DNA of 64,000 nucleotides, from contig JANBPK010000847.1 in NCBI GenBank assembly GCA_027579435.1, positions 1 to 64,000 on the forward strand, written 5' to 3'. This document shows positions 1-11,084 of the stretch, one piece after another. This DNA comes from Candolleomyces eurysporus (taxonomy: Eukaryota; Basidiomycota; Agaricomycetes; Agaricales; Psathyrellaceae). Under the pieces are notes generated by a model that did no database searches, was not told the origin of the DNA, and saw nothing but the letters and a program-made list of their open reading frames with translations. Positions within the stretch are counted from its first letter, which is position 1; each line of letters opens with the position of its first letter. The position numbers and the translations under genes are program-made.

Positions 1-1243
1 CCTCCTCTAGCTTCCATATCGTCTCCTGCAGATCCCTCGTATGCGTGGTCATACAACGCGAACGCTCTCAACTCGCTTCGCTCCGGCCCCCTTTCTCCCG
101 CTATGCTTGCCGGTCCACAGCAAGGCCCTGATCAGACGACCCACCTGCCCTTCGATCCCGCCAGCTTCAGGACAGGCCTCACACCGAGAACGGGGCTGAC
201 CCCTCGCACCGGTCTCACTCCAGGCACGGGCCTCACGCCTCTCGTCGGCGGCCCAGGGGCTTTCCCGACCACAGGTCCCACCGCTGCTTACATCTCCATG
301 CTCGGGGGCACCAATGCCAACGGCACCATTACACCTAATACTATGAGTGCCCTCTCCGGTGTCATCAACGGGGGCAACATCGGGCATTATCCTCCGCCGG
401 CACATCCACATCAAGACAACTCCTCTTCGACTTCGAGCTATCATGCCACCCAGGCCGCGAACGGTCTCTTTCTGCTGTCACAAGCCCACCAAGAGCTGGA
501 AAAGCGAGAAGCTTCTGCCCAACAGGCTGATAATGCTGCGGCAGCTGCTGCCGCTGCCGTTGTTTCTACCAACGGATCTGCCCAGGTGAACGGCAAGAGA
601 GGCACGAAGCGAAAATCGTACGAGGCCTCACCTCCACCCCCACCACCCGCTGCCAAGAATGGAAAGCGCACGCGATCAACAGCCTCTGCGATCTCAGGTC
701 GTGGCCGTAAGGTCAGCCCAAGGGCGTCAGTGGGCTTCGATGAAGATGACGAAGACGTTGACGATGACGACAGCATGGAACAAATCGATGACCTGCCTCC
801 TTCTTCCGGTAAGAAGGGCGGGTCGAAGAAGCCAGAGACCGAGGAGGAGAAGCGAAAAAACTTCCTGGAGAGGAACCGACAAGGTACATCTCCATCTGTC
901 TTAGACCGAGCAATGCGTTGTTCATCATACTGGAATAGCTGCCCTCAAATGTCGCCAGCGCAAGAAAGCTTGGCTGCAGGAACTACAGGCCAACAACGAG
1001 TTCCTCAAGGCGGAGAACGAACAGCTCAAGACCGCCCTGGTAGCGTCGCGAGACGAAATTGCACGACTATCGCAACTCGTCGGTGGCGCAGGCGTCGTCG
1101 GCCCAGTACCAATGGGTGTGAGCCAGGTCGGCGTCCCAGGCCCTGGAGTTCAGCCTATCAGCATGAGCGTCAGCATCCCGGGGAAGGGCCCTGGCGGGGG
1201 CAACTCGGGGGCTGGCAGGCAAACTTCTGGCTACGGATACTGA
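1..1243 (+). CDS. atf1: Atf1/AtfA-type bZIP transcription factor (5' end outside window)
   Basis: Stress-responsive nuclear bZIP factor of the ATF/CREB family, which binds CRE sites (TGACGTCA) downstream of the Sty1/Hog1 MAP kinase in fungi. The frame is open from base 1, so the start lies upstream. It encodes the SLRSGPLSP block and four tandem TGLTP units of the Aft1 HRA region, then Ser/Ala-rich sequence, an acidic stretch and the bZIP. One intron, 884..938, splits the basic region: EEKRKNFLERNRQ joins AALKCRQRKKAWL. The leucine zipper follows, then a Gly/Pro-rich tail ending at a TGA (1241-1243). The visible part is 395 residues. The basic region and HRA motifs are read directly; the stress role is family knowledge. 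Confidence 0.93.
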
Positions 1244-3577
1244 GGCCACACGCCTAGCAATTTTTCATCCTTTTTTCGTCGAACGTCCGATCGTACCCTT
1301 GCAATGGTCCAGAATCCACTTGTGCGGTTCGATCTCTTGCTCCACTTGCCTCGACCACGATTCACCTTTCGACCGTCTCACGATTCTGGCAGCCCGTTAA
1401 GTATATGCTAACATCGTTGCCATCCGTCCTCGTATGACGCCTCTTCAAACCCCATATGGGAGCTGTGTCTCCCCTGCCGGACGGCGAGCTTGAGGGACGT
1501 ATTTCGTCTCGCCAACGCCGCCGCACAATCCGGTATTGTTGGGAATGAACAAACTTGCCATCTGGCGGCCCATCGAAAACGCTTCCCCCACATGACAATC
1601 AACGTGCGCACATATACAAGATGGTTGCGCATCGTTGTGAAAGGCCTGCACTCCTACCTTCTATTCTTCGTCCTCCTATCTCTCTCTCTTTCTCTCTGTG
1701 TGTGTGTGCCTGGATATCACGTTGTAACGATAGCACGGAGCCAGATTACTTATAGTTTCTGCCATCTCCAGATCTTCACCTCTTGTCTGCATTAATCATC
1801 GACTGTACCATAACTCATCACCTCACAAAATTGTTCGTGGACTCGCTTCATCTCTGTTCTCTGTTCTGTTTTGTTTATACTGTTCTTATTGAATGACACC
1901 TCGGGATGAATGAATATACATACTCGTGCTGAACGCTGAGCCATGCAAAAGCTGGATTCCAGCACGAGGCCATAACACTTCACACTCGTGGTAGATTCTG
2001 ACGGCGAGTTACCCACTCCACCCGGGGGGAATGTAGTGCGCTGATATAGAAGCTGGACCGATCTGAGAGTTCCAAAGCCAAGTGTCACGCACCGACTATA
2101 AACTGGCCAGTCGCCTAAATCTACCTTCTCTGTTTGCCCTATCCTGGTGAAGGAGGCTCGAGCGGTTGGCATGCAAATCTGGATCACGGCATTCCACGAT
2201 GATAGCTGGTCTGTCCAAGATTCGCTGCGCATATCTCCACCTTCCGCTCATAGGGAGTGAAGATCATGCATACACATCAGGAATTTTGTGGCTGGCCATG
2301 ATTTGCTTTGTCCGACCATCAGAGGCGTTTTTGCGGCGGTTCCCAAGCACGAAGCCCCATCTTTTGAATGAACTAGATCTATATATTGCCCAGGAAGAGC
2401 CTGAGCAAGGCAACCGGGTTGGCTCCGACAATGATTCTATGCTCATACTTCAGGTCTACACAATCACGAATGGAAGATCATCTTCTCAATACGGCATCGA
2501 GGCGAAGATATGCCGGTGTTTTCGAGCTTTGAATGACCGTCTCTCGCCTGGTGCCTTTCCAAGAGCCCTGCCGAATTCTCCTTTGAGAACGATGTGAAGA
2601 GATGTTAGTCGGGTCTCCACTCTGACGAACTAAAGAAGGCTACGCTCTAGTTTTATCGCAGACGTGCACAATCTCAACCGCGATCCTCGCAACTATATTG
2701 CCCTACCTTGATACGCTCTTCGGCTTATCATTCTTATTATCCGAAAGTCTTGTCTGGACGCACCCCCCTTCACTCCACTCCAGGCCGGGAAAGGCTCTTA
2801 ACAATCCTAGCGCACGGTACACTAGACTATTCCACCCCGGGTTCAATCCACAATGATACTCCCGGGGGGCCCGGTCAGGCAACGCCAGGGAAGGATTTTA
2901 TATTCCTCGCTGCACCAGCCAACGGTCAAGCACTCTGGAAGCAGTGGAGGCTCCTGGCACGATTCAGAAACCACGGATGTATTTCACGCAACTGAGGGTG
3001 ACGAGCGAAAAATTATTCACGATCAGGAGCTAAGAATTCAGGACTAGTAAGAATTCATGTATTTGGGACATGTACGCTGGGAAAACCGCCATTCTTCCGG
3101 TTGCAGAGTTGAACAGAATAGATAGCTGCACCTCAAAGAGGTTGTTGCCTTCACACTCTCAACGAGGAACACGGAGAAGGCGAAGTCGGATGACGTAGTC
3201 ATCCTTCGTATCATGGGGTTCTTCTGGTCGGCCTCGTCGTTCATTGACAATTTAGGCGGCACTCCACCGGATTCGACCCCGAGATAGCTTATGTGGGAGG
3301 GGTATCAAAACACCGAAACATTGGCTTTCTTTAGAAGCATATAAGTCTTGCCTGAGCCCTCTGACTGACTTGTAGTAGATATGTTGGAGGGATTTGACGG
3401 CTAGGGGCCAAACTGCCAAATTGGGCGTCGGTACCCGCAGGAGGAAAAGACGGAATTTGCCGGGTGATTCTTGTTACCAGTCTGCCCTCCTTCCTCCTCC
3501 TCCCATTACCCGCCTCCCTTAGAGTACGTCGCGTCCTTTCGCTCTTTCTTCAGCCCTCTTTTGACTTCTGCAAAGAT
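1244..3577. other. Gene-poor spacer between atf1 and ATP7
   Basis: The longest stretch without a convincing gene. It should hold the atf1 3' UTR and the ATP7 promoter. The longest open frames (1792-2232 minus, 2166-2597 plus) show no domain, no splice context and no family resemblance. An imperfectly flanked palindrome sits at 3188-3204 (GGATGAC-GTA-GTCATCC). I see no terminal repeats or transposase-like reading frames. Confidence 0.6.
1677..1708. repeat. (TC)n-(TG)n microsatellite
   Basis: A pyrimidine dinucleotide run passes directly into a TG run, about 430 bp past the atf1 stop codon. It is probably in the 3' untranslated or downstream region. It is a simple repeat with no coding potential on either strand. 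Confidence 0.85.
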
Positions 3578-4390
3578 ATGGCCTCCAAAACAGCTGCCGT
3601 AGCGGTCGTACGTGTCCAGGAACCCTTCAGCATGACACGTCCTCAACTCAACTTTTATTCATTGTAGGATTTCGCTCGTATCTACAGCTCCCTCGGTCTG
3701 GGCAAAGGTTCGTGGCAAACTGTTCGTATCGAAACGCACGTCGGCCTAACATAGGACCAAAATTTAGAGACCATTGCCGCTGTTCAAGCTTTCCGAAAGC
3801 GACACGCCGATGCCCAACGGCTCTCCAACCAATACGGCTCTCAACCGACAACCGTCGACTTCGCTCATTACCGGTCGGTGCTGAAGAACAAGGCCATTGT
3901 TGACGAGGCAGAGAAGTTGTTGAAGGACTTCAAGCCTGTGACGTACGACGTCAGCAGCACCGTCAAGGCTATCGAGGCTTTCGAGGCCAAGGCTGTGGGT
4001 GTCGAAACAAGCTTCGGTTCGGGCGGAAGATTTCTCTGACACTATTTTTCATCTCTAGGTCGCCAAGGCTAAGGAAACCGAGCAGAAGATTGACGTCGAG
4101 CTCAAGGAGTTGCAGGCCACCCTTGCCAACATTGAGGATGCCCGACCATTCGACCAGCTCACCGTACGTTTTCTGTGACTCGCGTGCTTATGAGGATTCT
4201 AACCATAACCATGGCAGACCGAGGACGTTGCCAAGGCCCACCCTCGTATTGCTGAAGCCGTCGAGACCATGCTGAAGAAGGGCAAATGGACAGTACCAGG
4301 TACGCGTTTTCTTTTCCGCTCCGCCGCACTGTTATTCATACTACGCTTTCAGGATACAAGGAGAAGTTCGGCGATCTCAACGTCATGTAG
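3578..4390 (+). CDS. ATP7: Mitochondrial F1Fo ATP synthase subunit d
   Basis: Subunit d of the peripheral stalk of mitochondrial ATP synthase, on the matrix side of the inner membrane. Six exons (3578-3607, 3668-3707, 3768-3994, 4059-4163, 4218-4299, 4353-4390) give 173 residues; yeast Atp7 has 174. The N-terminus MASKTAAVAV runs into DFARIYSSLGLGKETIAAVQ, followed by the charged helical middle (RKRHADAQRLSNQYG) and the C-terminal WTVPGYKEKFGDLNVM typical of the family. All introns have GT-AG ends. The first exon has only ten codons. Upstream sequence up to 3577 should contain the promoter; no TATA box is obvious. Confidence 0.95.
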
Positions 4391-4639
4391 ATTTGCGTAC
4401 TACCCTAGAAGCCTTAATTGCATCCCTCGTATTTTACCTCCGCCTTCTCAAACCTATTTACTGAAGAAAATGGCCGGACATGTGTGAGAAGCAAGGACGT
4501 GCAGTAATATTTGGGACCAGAACCTGCTCAAACAACGTCATCCTCGTCGCTTCTCTGGCACGTTTTGATGTAATCAAGGGAACGAATGCGTTGTCAGTTG
4601 GATGTTCAAGTTCAACAAGTTGGCGACGAACTTGGTACC

Positions 4640-6031
4640 ATGACCGTCGGAGTGAGAATGCGAACGCTCGCTGAGACCTATGCCTTCTACTTTCTCGCTT
4701 TGCTTCTTACCCCGTTCCTTCGCTTAGGCCATGCTCTCTCTCTTCAGCCCCCCCACGTAGGGACTGTCCCACATACACGGTCCTATTTCTATGTTGGACA
4801 GAAATATTTGCATCGAGAATCCACGACAATTGCTGAGGGACAGATGTACATAGAACGTCTCAGGCCCTTAGCAATCACTCAAGCGTACCCTATTTTGATC
4901 ATTCCAGGAAATGGTACGTTCGCTACCTGTGCATATTGCTTTGGCATTTGATGAACATGTCCTTTTGGACTTGTAGGGATGTCGGGCACCAATTTTTTAA
5001 ACACACCAGACGGAAGGCCTGGGTGGACAGACTTCTTTCTGGGTCAAGGCTACGAGGTGATCTATTCTTTCGGTTTGATTCCAAAATTCTCGCTCTCAGC
5101 AGACTGTTTGATAGGTCTACATTGTTGACCAACCTGCTAGGGGACGTTCACCATGGCACGAAGGTGTCGACGGCCCCCAGACGGTATTTTCTGCGGAGCG
5201 AATCGAAGAACGATTCACCGCAACGCGTTTGCACAACCTCTGGCCCCAGGCATCTCTGCACACCCAGTGGCCCGGCAACGGAAGTATTGGTGATGAAACG
5301 TTCGATAATTTCTATGCTTCCATCCTTCCATCCTCCGATTCGTCGGTCGAAATATCCCACAAAATGAAGCACGCTGGGGCGCTTTTGCTGGATAGAATTG
5401 GCGTAAGTGTTTTGTTTTGTATAACTTGCTACCCCATCGAGACCTATTGACGAATCGATAGCCCGCCGTGCTAGTGACACATTCCCATGCTGGTCAACAT
5501 GGCTGGATTCTTGCGGATTCACGGCCAAAGCATGTGAAAGCCATCGTTGCTCTTGAACCTTTTGGACCGCCTTTTGTCACGGCCGTATTTCCACCCTTCA
5601 GCGAGGTTCGGCCCTTTGGTTTGAGCGACATCGCACTCGAATACAGTCCCCCAATTACAGAACCACGGGAACTGGAGAGAGAAATTGCATGGTCCGACGA
5701 TTTGCATGTCTGCTATCGCCAAGCAGACCCTCCAAGGCAGTTGAAGAACGTCCTGGGAATCCCTGTTTTGGTCGTGACCTCTGAATCAGGGTACCATGCT
5801 GTTTACGATGGCTGCACCACTGCTTTCCTCCGCCAGGCTGGGGTGCAAGTTGATCATGTCGAATTAAAGGATTTTGGAATACGCGGGAACGGGCATATGT
5901 TCTTTATGGAAAAGAACAGTGTGGACATCGCCCGAGATGTAGTTCATTCCTGGCTCTTTAATCAGTCTTTGGCGACGCGGGGAAACCAGGAAGAAACCTC
6001 GGGGCACCTTTTGTCCCGTCAAGAGTTGTGA
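4640..6031 (+). CDS. Secreted alpha/beta hydrolase (Esterase-713-like)
   Basis: Alpha/beta-hydrolase-fold serine esterase, probably secreted. Four exons (4640-4913, 4977-5056, 5115-5402, 5462-6031) give 403 residues. A hydrophobic signal-like segment (FYFLALLLTPFLRLGHALS) follows the start. A second in-frame ATG at 4658 would leave a cleaner signal peptide. The core shows YPILIIPGNGMSGTNF (oxyanion-hole strand and loop), VDQPARGRSPWH, the nucleophile region THSHAGQHGW, where the serine lies in H-S-H-A-G rather than strict GxSxG, and a late His in GNGHMFF. These resemble the bacterial arylesterase 713-like family. Substrate cannot be told from sequence. It lies between housekeeping genes with no pathway partners. 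Confidence 0.82.
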
Positions 6032-6206
6032 AAGTACAATGCGATAGAATCGCTGTAATCGTTGGACATCAGTGAATCTCTGGGTGTATTTGTTAGATGC
6101 CTGAATAGGAAGTGACGTATTTCTTGAGCGTACTTGGACCTCTGATGGCTCCGTATCCCGCGTTTACCCTTCCCCCCNATCCTCTCTCCACTACATATAC
6201 CTCGGA

Positions 6207-8251
6207 ATGCCTGCGATATCCGCCCACCAGTATAACGATGCCCAAAGTGTCCTCGACACTATCGGCCGGCAGCTCACCATCGCTGATGACCAGCTTGTCG
6301 AGATCACCAAAGCCTTCGTCGAGGAGTTCCAGCTTGGCTTGAATAACTATGGCAAAGATATGGCTATGATGTGCGTATTCCCCTCGATCTATACGCTATC
6401 CGGCACTCAAGAAATCCCTCTAGTCCAACGTTCGTTCCTGGCGTCCCCGACGGAACTGAGAAAGGGTACGAGCACGCTTGCATGCACATCGGCGACATCA
6501 AATGCGGGGTATTGATATCTTGTGCAGGACCTTCCTGGCGCTTGATTTGGGCGGCACTAATCTGTGAGCAACCAAGAGGCAGAGGCCATAATCTGTGCAA
6601 CTGATCTGTTCCGTGCTATACCCACAGCCGAGTTTGCGAAGTCGTGCTCAAGGGCGACAAGACCTTTTCTCTCTCGCAGAAAAAATTCAAAGTGTCGGAA
6701 ACTCTCAAGCAAGGGGAAGCCAGCGCGCTTTTTGGTGCGTTATCGATTGCGGCGTCCGCGCATTCGGCTGTGGCTTACACTGATATAGATTACATCGCCG
6801 ATTCTGTCGACCTGTTCCTGACTTCTCATTCGACGATAGATTACAACAACGGGAAAGGGACGGGTGATGCGGTTTATCTCGGATTCACCTTCTCGTTCCC
6901 AGTTGAACAGACTGCCTTGGCGAAGGGCAAAATCTTGACCTGGACTAAGGGATACGCCGCGAAGAACGCCGTTGGCAACGACGTCGTCCAACTGCTTCAG
7001 GATGCTTTCGACAGGAAGCACATGCACGTTAAATGTATCGCGCTCGTAAATGACGTACGTCGTTCCAGCTTATGGCACCTTGACATCATGGCCAACTCGT
7101 CCTTGTCCAACCTTTCTCCAGACTGTGGGCACATTATTGACTAGAGCATACATCGCTGGCGGTGCCCTCATCGGCGCCATCTTCGGAACTGGAACCAACG
7201 GTGCCTATGTGGAGGAAATCTGTGGGTGTGTGCTTTCAGGTCATATGAACATATGCTAAGCCTTCACCCTGCATACAGCCAATCTCAAGAAACTGGCTGG
7301 GACTGATGCTGCCAAGGGAGAGCACATGATCATCAACTGCGAATGGGGCGCCTTTAACAACTCGGTAAGTCCCTCCTGATACCCACAATTCAATATTGAA
7401 CCCATGCCTCCCAGCGTTCCCACCTTCCGATTACACCATATGACAATACTGTGGATCGCCTAAGCATCAATCCCAAGTATCAGACCTTTGAGAAATTTAT
7501 CTCTGGGATGTACTTGGGTGAGATAGTCAGGCTCGTCGCAGTCTCGCTCGTCGATGCCGTACCCCATCCTATCCTTTTCAGAGGAAAGTCCACTGCCGCT
7601 CTCAACAAGCACTATGGTTTGGATACTAGTTTCATGAGCCAAGTTGAGGAAGCCTGGATTGGCAAAGACCACAGCGAAGGCGCATATGAGCTGCCACCTC
7701 TTGGTAGCGAATGGGACGAAAGTAAGCTCAATGCCAAGGTCGTACCCAAACTGCAACGCATCAAGGAGATCGTTGCGAGCACCCTCGAATACAAGTTGGA
7801 AGACGTCTCCTACCGAGATGCTGCGGTAGGTCTATTGCATTCCCATCCCAACATGCAATGGCTTAGACTACTTCACAGATCCTTCGCTGGTTGTCGGAAC
7901 TCGTTGCGAACCGCTCTGCTGTCCTTAGTGGAGTTGCAGTGGCTGCCGTTTTGGTCCAAACTAGACGCGGAAGGTTGCCTGAAGATACCACAACGCCGTT
8001 GAAAGGCCAGAACGACACCCTTGGCGTTGGTGTTGACGGAAGCTTGGTGGAACACTACCCCAATTACCAGAAGAAAATGAGACACTCCGTGCGAGTCATT
8101 GTTGGTGAGCAAGTTGAGAAGCGGGTCGACATTGGTCTGGCCAAGGATGGCAGTGGTGTTGGTGGTAAGTGTGCTAGGCTTTTCTCGTGCAACTTGTTCT
8201 AACAGCCACACAGCGGCCCTCTGCGCCTTGCAGGCACTGAAGCAGTTGTGA
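6207..8251 (+). CDS. HXK: Hexokinase
   Basis: Cytosolic hexokinase that phosphorylates glucose or fructose with ATP at the entry to glycolysis. Ten exons (first 6207-6370, last 8214-8251) sum to 511 residues, the usual fungal length. Motifs in order: PTFVPGVPDGTEKG, the phosphate-1 loop LALDLGGTNLRVCEV, GFTFSFPVEQ, the catalytic Asp in ALVNDTVGTL, IFGTGTNGAYVE, WGAFNNSRSHLPITPYD, MYLGEIVRL and a C-terminal GVGVDGSLVEHYP adenosine-side motif. Introns are short and GT-AG; exons of 42 and 36 nt lie around the phosphate loop. The active-site residues are present, so it should be catalytically competent rather than a regulatory hexokinase-like protein. Glucokinase is the main alternative. Confidence 0.96.
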
Positions 8252-8441
8252 GTAAGGGCCAGTTTAGCGTTCGACAATGTAAAGAAGTGCGGTTAGTTGT
8301 AAGAATAAAGTGTAGCATTGGATCATGTCAGCGAGTAACTTATCCATTAAAATGTTTGATTAGTGCTCTATGATTGCTAGCTAAACATGAGTAAGATGGT
8401 ATAACCCTGGAAGAGCTACCGACACGACGTATGAGGAACAC

Positions 8442-9594
8442 TCATGAAGTGAGTGAGCTTTTGACATTGATGGCTCGCCTGTAAGCTTGGCTGGCTTTCT
8501 CCCAGTCGACGACACTCCAGAACTCCTTCAACCATTGCTCCTTGCCCCAAACACCATAGCCCCCGCTGAGCCAGGCGTGTTCGTGTACAGAGATACAGAA
8601 CAAAGGATACAAAACCTCTCCAACGTTGAGGATTGTGGGCAACTTTTCTTTGCTGACATTGCGGTTAACACTGCCGTAGATGTTCGATTTGCCAGCACTG
8701 CTGAAATTGACTTGGCTAGCGATGCTGCTGTGGAAGAATCGAGGACCAACGTCCTTGGGTGGTTTGGGAGATATGGGAGAAGAGACTCCAGAGGCAGGAG
8801 AAGAAGGAGAGACTCCGGGAAGTGGGGATTTCGGAATCGGGGAAGCAGAGGTTCCGTCCTCGGCAGGGGAGCCATAGAGGTCCCCGAGGCTGAGACCCTG
8901 CTCTGCAGCCATATACTGCCGTGAGCGAACTAGGAGAGTGCCAGGGCCAAAGGTTGGCAAGATTCCGGTTACACCTCGCGAGTCGGTGACGAACCAAACC
9001 CAACCGTTGGTAGACATGCCCAAAGCCGCAGCAGAGAAGCTGGACTTGAGCTGTCGTATGTTGCCATACTGTTCAGTAATAGCACTGTGGAGTTCCCTCG
9101 AGATCTCTCCCTCGTGGTCAGCGCCTTCAACTGTTGGAGGTTTCTTTTGCGGGGGTAAGCAACACACGTCATTGAACCTCAAACTGGCGGACGTACGATG
9201 TTGTCGAGGAAATAGCTGTTGTTGAGAGCAAGGCTCGCATAGTTGAAAGCCAGTGTCTTCTCTCGGTTTGTTGAGGTACTAATCACGGTCTGGACAACAG
9301 TCGAGTTTTCCTCCGAGGTTCCTGTTGGCAAGCTGCAGAGCCCAACTCCAGCAATGAAAACGCGGTCCACGTACCCTTGACTTCTTCGTTCAGACGCTCC
9401 AGGAGACCATCCTGGAACTGTACCACAGTCTTCAAGGCTTCGGGTGGCAAAAAGTTGCCTACCCCAGCTTCCTCTGGGTAAAGTAGCGCTCTGCGTTGGT
9501 GCACACTTCGGATGGCGAACTTTGACCGAGGAATAGAGCGCGGGGCCTTTCTGAGGCTGGAAGAGAGAAACCTGAGGGAAGTGTTGGTGGCCAT
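8442..9594 (-). CDS. Mitochondrial small-ribosomal-subunit protein with SOD fold (mS42/mS43-like)
   Basis: Fe/Mn superoxide-dismutase-fold protein of the mitoribosomal small subunit (relatives of yeast Rsm26 and Mrp1). Three exons (9375-9594, 9197-9321, 8442-9143) give 348 residues. The N-terminus is Ser/Arg-rich and lacks acids (MATNTSLRFLSSSLRKAPR), as in a mitochondrial presequence. SOD helices are recognisable (AFNYASLALNNSYFLDNI; NGWVWFVTD; VHEHAWLSGGYG; WLKEFWSVVDWE). The metal ligands are largely missing: the His positions of a SOD FNxxxHxNH motif read ASLALNN, and the DxWEH motif reads ISVHEH. A Ser/Pro-rich insert lies near residues 190-230. I infer a ribosomal rather than enzymatic role. 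Whether it is mS42 or mS43 is unresolved. Confidence 0.8.
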
Positions 9595-9788
9595 GGTCGA
9601 GTGTTGTGAACGCGCTGCTCCGTCGACGTAGTTGGACGCTGGCTGGCCGGTTCCCGGAAACTTTTTTTNGGTCCGCTAGTGAACAGAGTTTGGCTCTGCT
9701 GGCAAAGGCTTTGAGATGCCGCGATCAAGCCGACGGACACGTCGCGCCCAACGTCATTTCCCAACTCTGCCAGAACCACTGCAAGACG
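9595..9788. promoter_or_regulatory. Short divergent promoter region (mitoribosomal protein / OST2)
   Basis: Only 194 bp separate the two divergent start codons, so both promoters and 5' leaders must lie here. No TATA box is visible. One unresolved base (N at 9669) follows a T homopolymer. Confidence 0.5.
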
Positions 9789-10256
9789 ATGGCACCAACA
9801 AAAGCACCTGCAGCACCCTCGAGCCAGAACCCAGTGGTGTTGCTGTGGAAGGCGTACAACCAGCAAACCCCCGATAGGCTCAAGTTCATCGATGCCTTCC
9901 TCTTCTTCCTCATGCTTTCTGGAATCATCCAGTTTGCATACTGCGTCCTGGTGACCAACTACCCATATAACGCGTTTTTGTCTGGGTACGGTTTCCTTTC
10001 GTCTCAAATATCCGGCTAGCTTATCTCGTTGCTGCCAGTTTCGCAAGCACCGTCGGACAATTCGTCCTGGCAGCTTCATTGCGTTCGCAAGTCAACCCTC
10101 AAAACAAGGACGAATTCAAGGAAGTCTCGCCGGAGCGGTGAGTATTCATTGCATAGATATCGAAGCATTTCTCATAGAGCCTATCTTAGTGCCTTCGCCG
10201 ATTTTGCATTGGGTTCGATCGTATTGCACTTCTTCGTGTACAACTTCTTGGGATGA
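9789..10256 (+). CDS. OST2: Oligosaccharyltransferase subunit Ost2/DAD1
   Basis: Small ER membrane subunit of the oligosaccharyltransferase that N-glycosylates nascent proteins. Three exons (9789-9985, 10039-10137, 10178-10256) give 124 residues; DAD1 proteins are typically 110-130. Signatures: TPDRLKFIDAFLFFLMLSGIIQ (first membrane segment), YPYNAFLSGFASTVGQFVLA (second), LRSQVNPQNKDEFKEVSPER (conserved loop) and a C-terminal hydrophobic segment ending VYNFLG. The first acceptor was placed at 10038 because it restores the conserved FLSGFASTVGQ; an AG at 10019 breaks the frame. It converges on the mitofissin-like gene, leaving a 166 bp gap between stop codons. Confidence 0.95.
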
Positions 10257-10422
10257 GTCTCAATGACAAGAGGATTTGACCCAACGATTGCTTGCATCTG
10301 AGTGAAATGCCTTTCCAATATGTGATATTATTCTAGCAGCGAGATTTGTATTCAGGAAATGAGGCTGAGAGGAGATGGGGCTGGGTGATAGGTGCCAGAA
10401 GATGAATGCGGACCAGACGAAC

Positions 10423-10894
10423 TCATCGTTTCCTCTCGAAGGAGGAGGAGCGCTGTATGGAGGGCTGAGTTCATGAAAACATGCCGAAATAAGGGAGACT
10501 CACACCAAAGAACACGACTGCGAAGTCAAAGACGTACTCCCCTGAAGCTGGGTCAGAAAGGCGCTGCGCACGAGAGCATGTCCACATACCAGCCTCGAGC
10601 CATGTTCCCACCACCTCTGTAAAGAAGAAGTTAGTGTGTGTTGGAAAGACGCCGGTACCTCGGACTCACGTCTTACATCCTTGTTGGGGATTTGGTAGAG
10701 GGCCGGTCTAGTGAAGCAGGAGATTAGGAAAGGAGACAATCCAGATGCATGATGGACGAACGTCAGGCCTGTGGTGCGCTTGACTCCAGCAAGGAAAGCA
10801 CTGATAAGGAGAGCGTCGAATCCAAGATGTACTGCTCCGTCGTCAGCCCAAGTTCCCTAGCGTTCCTGCGTTGCTCACCTAGTTTGCCCAACAT
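10423..10894 (-). CDS. ATG44: Mitofissin Atg44-like protein (DUF1748)
   Basis: Small mitochondrial intermembrane-space protein family; yeast Atg44 (mitofissin) drives mitochondrial fission needed for mitophagy. The gene is split into six tiny exons (10879-10894, 10762-10831, 10670-10707, 10590-10616, 10504-10541, 10423-10452) that sum to 72 residues; yeast Atg44 has 73. It reads MLGKLVHLGFDALLISAFLA, then GVKRTTGLTP, the NKDVRQVVGTWLEAGEYVFD block and a terminal FFGRSSSFERKR, all matching the DUF1748 pattern. The GGT|GTGAGT donor for exon 5 was preferred over the one 2 nt earlier because it gives the FER ending. All introns are GT-AG. It diverges from GPC1, 190 bp away. Family assignment is firm; mitophagy function is by homology. 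Confidence 0.88.
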
Positions 10895-11084
10895 GTTCGT
10901 TAATGACCTGCAAGCAGTGTAGCCGCGACTCTAGTAGGCCGTAGCATGCGTGGGAATAGATTACGTAGCTGAACACGCCCGTTGTGGAGGTGGCAGGACT
11001 AGTGCTCAGGGTAGTTGCTTCTCCTCCAGACCCACCATTGTCTCCTCCTCTCTTTGTCTATCGCCACACCCAGCCGAAAGGGAC

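Noticed and set aside
2166..2597. 143-codon plus-strand frame in the atf1-ATP7 spacer
   Set aside because: No domain, no splice partners and no natural protein composition; overlaps an equally long minus-strand frame.
10001..10038. Earlier acceptor (AG at 10019) for OST2 exon 2
   Set aside because: It shifts the frame away from the conserved FLSGFASTV seg­ment; the acceptor at 10038 restores it.
10352..10452. Longer last exon of the mitofissin gene (extra 23 residues)
   Set aside because: It uses a weaker donor 2 nt upstream and replaces the conserved FER ending of the family with unrelated sequence.
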